Shown here: positions 14,625 through 16,564 of the stretch, in pieces
How positions within the stretch are numbered: the stretch's first letter is position 1
Layout of the letters: each line of letters begins with the position of its first letter
From: Pseudomonadota bacterium
GTDB taxonomy: Bacteria > Desulfobacterota > Desulfobacteria > Desulfobacterales > RPRI01
Assembly (NCBI GenBank): GCA_018819005.1
Contig: JAHJQU010000303.1
Coordinates: forward strand, 1 to 16,564
DNA length: 16,564 nucleotides
Reading direction: 5' to 3'
Program-made: the position numbers and the translations under genes
The notes under the pieces: model-generated
The model's input: the letters and a program-made list of their open reading frames with translations, nothing else
Told to the model about the DNA's origin: nothing
Database searches by the model: none

Positions 14625-14771
14625 GAGCTCGTAAAAAGTGAAATTCAGACGGCAAAGTAAAAAGCTCATTATGCAAGGCGCACGAATCTTGAGGAATGAA
14701 GAGTACTTACTGGTACGCTGCAATGACGAAAGATGAAGTGCAACAGAGCAGAATGACTTTTTACGAAGCCG
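14625..14771 (-). repeat. Palindromic mobile element copy C with 12-bp flanking direct repeats
   Basis: Inverted relative to A and B. The core 14650-14771 is 122 bases, the same as copy A. Read on the minus strand it starts CGGCTTCGTAAAAAGT and ends CTTTTTACTTTGCCG. The tail 14625-14649 ends in the motif GAGCTCGTAAAAAGTG. The element is flanked by a perfect 12-bp direct repeat TCATTAATTGAT (14613-14624 and 14772-14783), good evidence of transposition by an enzyme acting in trans. The apical stem AGAGTAC / GTACGCT has one mismatch. Confidence 0.85.
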
Positions 14772-14894
14772 TCATTAATTGATTGCAAAACAATAAAAGT
14801 GTGTGCTATCGGCATGCAGAACAAACTTACACTGGATTATTTTGATTTCGAAATAGAAACTTGTGCACTGTAAAAAATCAGAAGGAGCGGATGG

Positions 14895-16151
14895 ATGAGA
14901 ATCAGAAGAGAGATTGTTTGCGGGTTGTTTTTATTAATATTTGTTGCAGCGGTTCCTCTGGTTGCATACGGAAGTGGAGGAGGCTCTTCCGGTGAGCATA
15001 TAAACCTGGGTGAAATTCTTCCTATATGGAGCTGCATCCCGTTTGCATGCATGCTTCTCTCCATTGCGCTCTTTCCTCTGCTTGCCCCGAACATCTGGCA
15101 TCACCATTTCGGCAAAATTTCGGCCTTCTGGGCTCTATCCATAGCCGTTCCTTTTGTGATCGCATACCGCGGCGAGGCTTCGTATCAGATCATCCACATA
15201 ATCATAGCCGACTACATTCCGTTTATCATTCTGCTCTGGTCCCTTTATACCGTATCAGGGGGCATCCTGCTGCGCGGCACACTGGTCGGAACACCTGTCG
15301 TAAACACGGCCATGCTTCTTATCGGGACGCTGCTTGCATCATGGATGGGTACAACAGGCGCGGCCATGCTCATGATCCGTCCGTTTTTAAGGGCCAACAG
15401 CCATCGCAAGAACAGAACCTTCATGGTGGTCTTTTTTATCTTCTTAGTCGCCAACGTTGGCGGCGCTCTCACTCCTCTGGGTGATCCGCCGCTTTTTTTG
15501 GGATTCCTGCACGGGGTTCCCTTTTTCTGGACATTCAATCTCCTGCCTCACATGCTTCTGACGGCAGGACTTCTTCTTATATGTTATTTTTTCTTGGACA
15601 CTTACCATTATCGCCGGGAAAAACCGGCTCCTGCCGATCCCATGGAAAAAGTGCCGCTTGGGATGGAAGGCAAACACAATTTTTTTTTCCTGCTGGGGAT
15701 TGTTCTTTCCGTTCTTATGAGCGGCATGGTCGATTGGGGAGAAATTTCAACACTTGGAGTACATCGCTCTGTTCAGGATTGGGTGCGTGACGGCCTTCTT
15801 ATTGTGATGGGAATTCTCTCAATGGCTACCACTTCAATAACCGTTCGTGAAGACAACCAGTTTACCTGGGCTCCTATTCTTGAAGTCGCTTATCTCTTCA
15901 TCGGCATCTTCATCACCATGATTCCATGTCTACTGATTCTCAAGGCAGGCGGCAAAGGCGCCCTGGCTTTTCTGATAAATTCGGTGCAGCAGCCCACACA
16001 TTATTTCTGGAGCACCGGTATATTATCTGCCTTTCTGGATAATGCGCCGACTTACCTCACTTTTTTTAATACCGCCCTCGGGAGCTTTTACGCATCACTT
16101 CCAGAAGCCGAGGCCGTGCCCCGCCTTATTGCTGAAAACCCGATATATTAG
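14895..16151 (+). CDS. nhaD: NhaD-type Na+/H+ antiporter, open part up to an in-frame TAG
   Basis: An integral inner-membrane sodium/proton antiporter of the ion-transporter superfamily. The 418 codons before the TAG encode an N-terminal hydrophobic signal-like segment (8-25), about ten further membrane segments, and the NhaD signature GGALTPLGDPPLFLGFL (189-205) with HGVPFFWT after it. The second signature, LDNAPTYLTFFN, lies near the end. ATG 14895 has AAGGAG at 14882-14887. The frame meets TAG at 16149-16151 and continues with clear family sequence, so the last two membrane segments lie beyond it. A stopped protein lacking these would probably not work. The universal stress protein gene follows and may be in the same operon. 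Confidence 0.9.
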   Translation: MRIRREIVCGLFLLIFVAAVPLVAYGSGGGSSGEHINLGEILPIWSCIPFACMLLSIALFPLLAPNIWHHHFGKISAFWALSIAVPFVIAYRGEASYQIIHIIIADYIPFIILLWSLYTVSGGILLRGTLVGTPVVNTAMLLIGTLLASWMGTTGAAMLMIRPFLRANSHRKNRTFMVVFFIFLVANVGGALTPLGDPPLFLGFLHGVPFFWTFNLLPHMLLTAGLLLICYFFLDTYHYRREKPAPADPMEKVPLGMEGKHNFFFLLGIVLSVLMSGMVDWGEISTLGVHRSVQDWVRDGLLIVMGILSMATTSITVREDNQFTWAPILEVAYLFIGIFITMIPCLLILKAGGKGALAFLINSVQQPTHYFWSTGILSAFLDNAPTYLTFFNTALGSFYASLPEAEAVPRLIAENPIY

Positions 16152-16340
16152 AAGGCCATCTCAGCAGGATCGGTCTTTTTCGGGGCATGCAGCTATATCG
16201 GAAATGCCCCCAACTTCATGGTGCGTTCAATAGCTGAAGAAGCCGGCACCCCTATGCCCAGTTTTTTCGGCTACATCATTAAATATTCCCTTGTTTTTCT
16301 GATTCCTTGTTTTGTAATAGTTACTCTCATATTTTTCTAA
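16152..16340 (+). pseudogene. C-terminal part of NhaD downstream of the in-frame TAG
   Basis: In the same frame, 62 codons follow the TAG and end at TAA 16338-16340. They encode AISAGSVFFGA, YIGNAPNFMVRSIAEE and a last hydrophobic segment, the conserved end of NhaD proteins. The whole reading from 14895 is 481 codons counting the TAG, a normal NhaD length. The TAG could be a point mutation (for example from TTG), a sequencing error, or a suppressed or pyrrolysine codon. Confidence 0.75.
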
Positions 16341-16352
16341 GGCAGGTGAAAA

Positions 16353-16564
16353 ATGAAATTTAAAAAGATACTCTTTCACACCCGGTTCAGAGAGATGGCT
16401 TTAGGCGCTCTTGAGGCTCTGCTTGATCTGACAAAAGCAGGTCTTAAAGAGGTAGTTCTTGTCCATGTTATACAGAGGGAAGAAGTGGCCTTTGTTCCTT
16501 ACGGCGGCTTTATGAAGGAAAAAGAGGCGCATATGAAGAAGAAAGCGAAAGACCTCTTTGAACA
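16353..16564 (+). CDS. Universal stress protein (UspA family), partial
   Basis: Only the first 70 codons are in the window. The start MKFKKILFHTRF followed by a helix (ALEALLDLTKAG) and the strand EVVLVHVIQ is the beginning of the UspA alpha/beta fold. Such proteins bind ATP or act as stress-responsive regulators. ATG 16353 has AGGTGA at 16344-16349, 12 bases after the nhaD stop. Gene order suggests cotranscription with the antiporter, possibly as a regulator of it. Confidence 0.8.
   Translation, partial: MKFKKILFHTRFREMALGALEALLDLTKAGLKEVVLVHVIQREEVAFVPYGGFMKEKEAHMKKKAKDLFE

Noticed and set aside
1332..14783. CRISPR array
   Set aside because: The repeats are long, dispersed between genes and in both orientations, with no regular spacers and no cas genes.

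Overview
The window looks like chromosomal DNA of a Gram-negative bacterium of moderate GC content. The most likely source is a Desulfobacterales-like member of the Desulfobacterota (the old Deltaproteobacteria). This is an inference from gene content: a fused ADP-forming acyl/acetate-CoA ligase, an LDH-like malate dehydrogenase, an MglA-type GTPase next to a DUF4388 (PATAN-like) protein, a NhaD antiporter, and many short palindromic intergenic repeats. No rRNA, tRNA, CRISPR array or transposase gene was seen.

Layout. 1-1248 (minus): 5' part of a fused acyl-CoA synthetase, read from a promoter whose spacer holds a perfect 14-bp palindrome. 1618-7623 (plus): ispF, cysS, uvrB and uvrC, a housekeeping block for isoprenoid synthesis, Cys-tRNA charging and nucleotide excision repair. 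7652-8587 (minus): mdh, convergent with uvrC. 8962-12400 (plus): a signalling cluster with a good promoter, made of a TPR protein of unknown function, an MglA-family small GTPase, a DUF4388 protein with two cyclic-nucleotide-binding-like domains, and a PilZ protein whose frame is broken in the middle. 12456-14311 (plus): purC overlapping an orphan ParB/Srx-fold gene by ATGA. 14895-16340 (plus): nhaD, interrupted by an in-frame TAG, followed at 16353 by the start of a universal stress protein gene.

The spaces between genes carry a family of non-autonomous palindromic elements. Two full copies (A and C) have a 122-bp core. A third (B) has a nested insertion. A 25-bp fragment (D) sits on the uvrB stop codon, and a fifth element (E) shares only the outer ends. 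Copies B and C have perfect 10- and 12-bp flanking direct repeats that look like target-site duplications. Copy A begins on the base after the cysS stop codon.

The most interesting candidate system is the 8962-12400 cluster. The GTPase keeps the full MglA active-site signature, including Arg53 and Gln82 at the same numbering as Myxococcus MglA. No MglB/Roadblock activator is present, and it is flanked by an adaptor-like TPR protein and two nucleotide-sensor-like proteins. A plausible but untested role is spatial or second-messenger control of motility, pili or another surface process. The PilZ frameshift and the nhaD amber codon need read-level confirmation before biological meaning is given to them.
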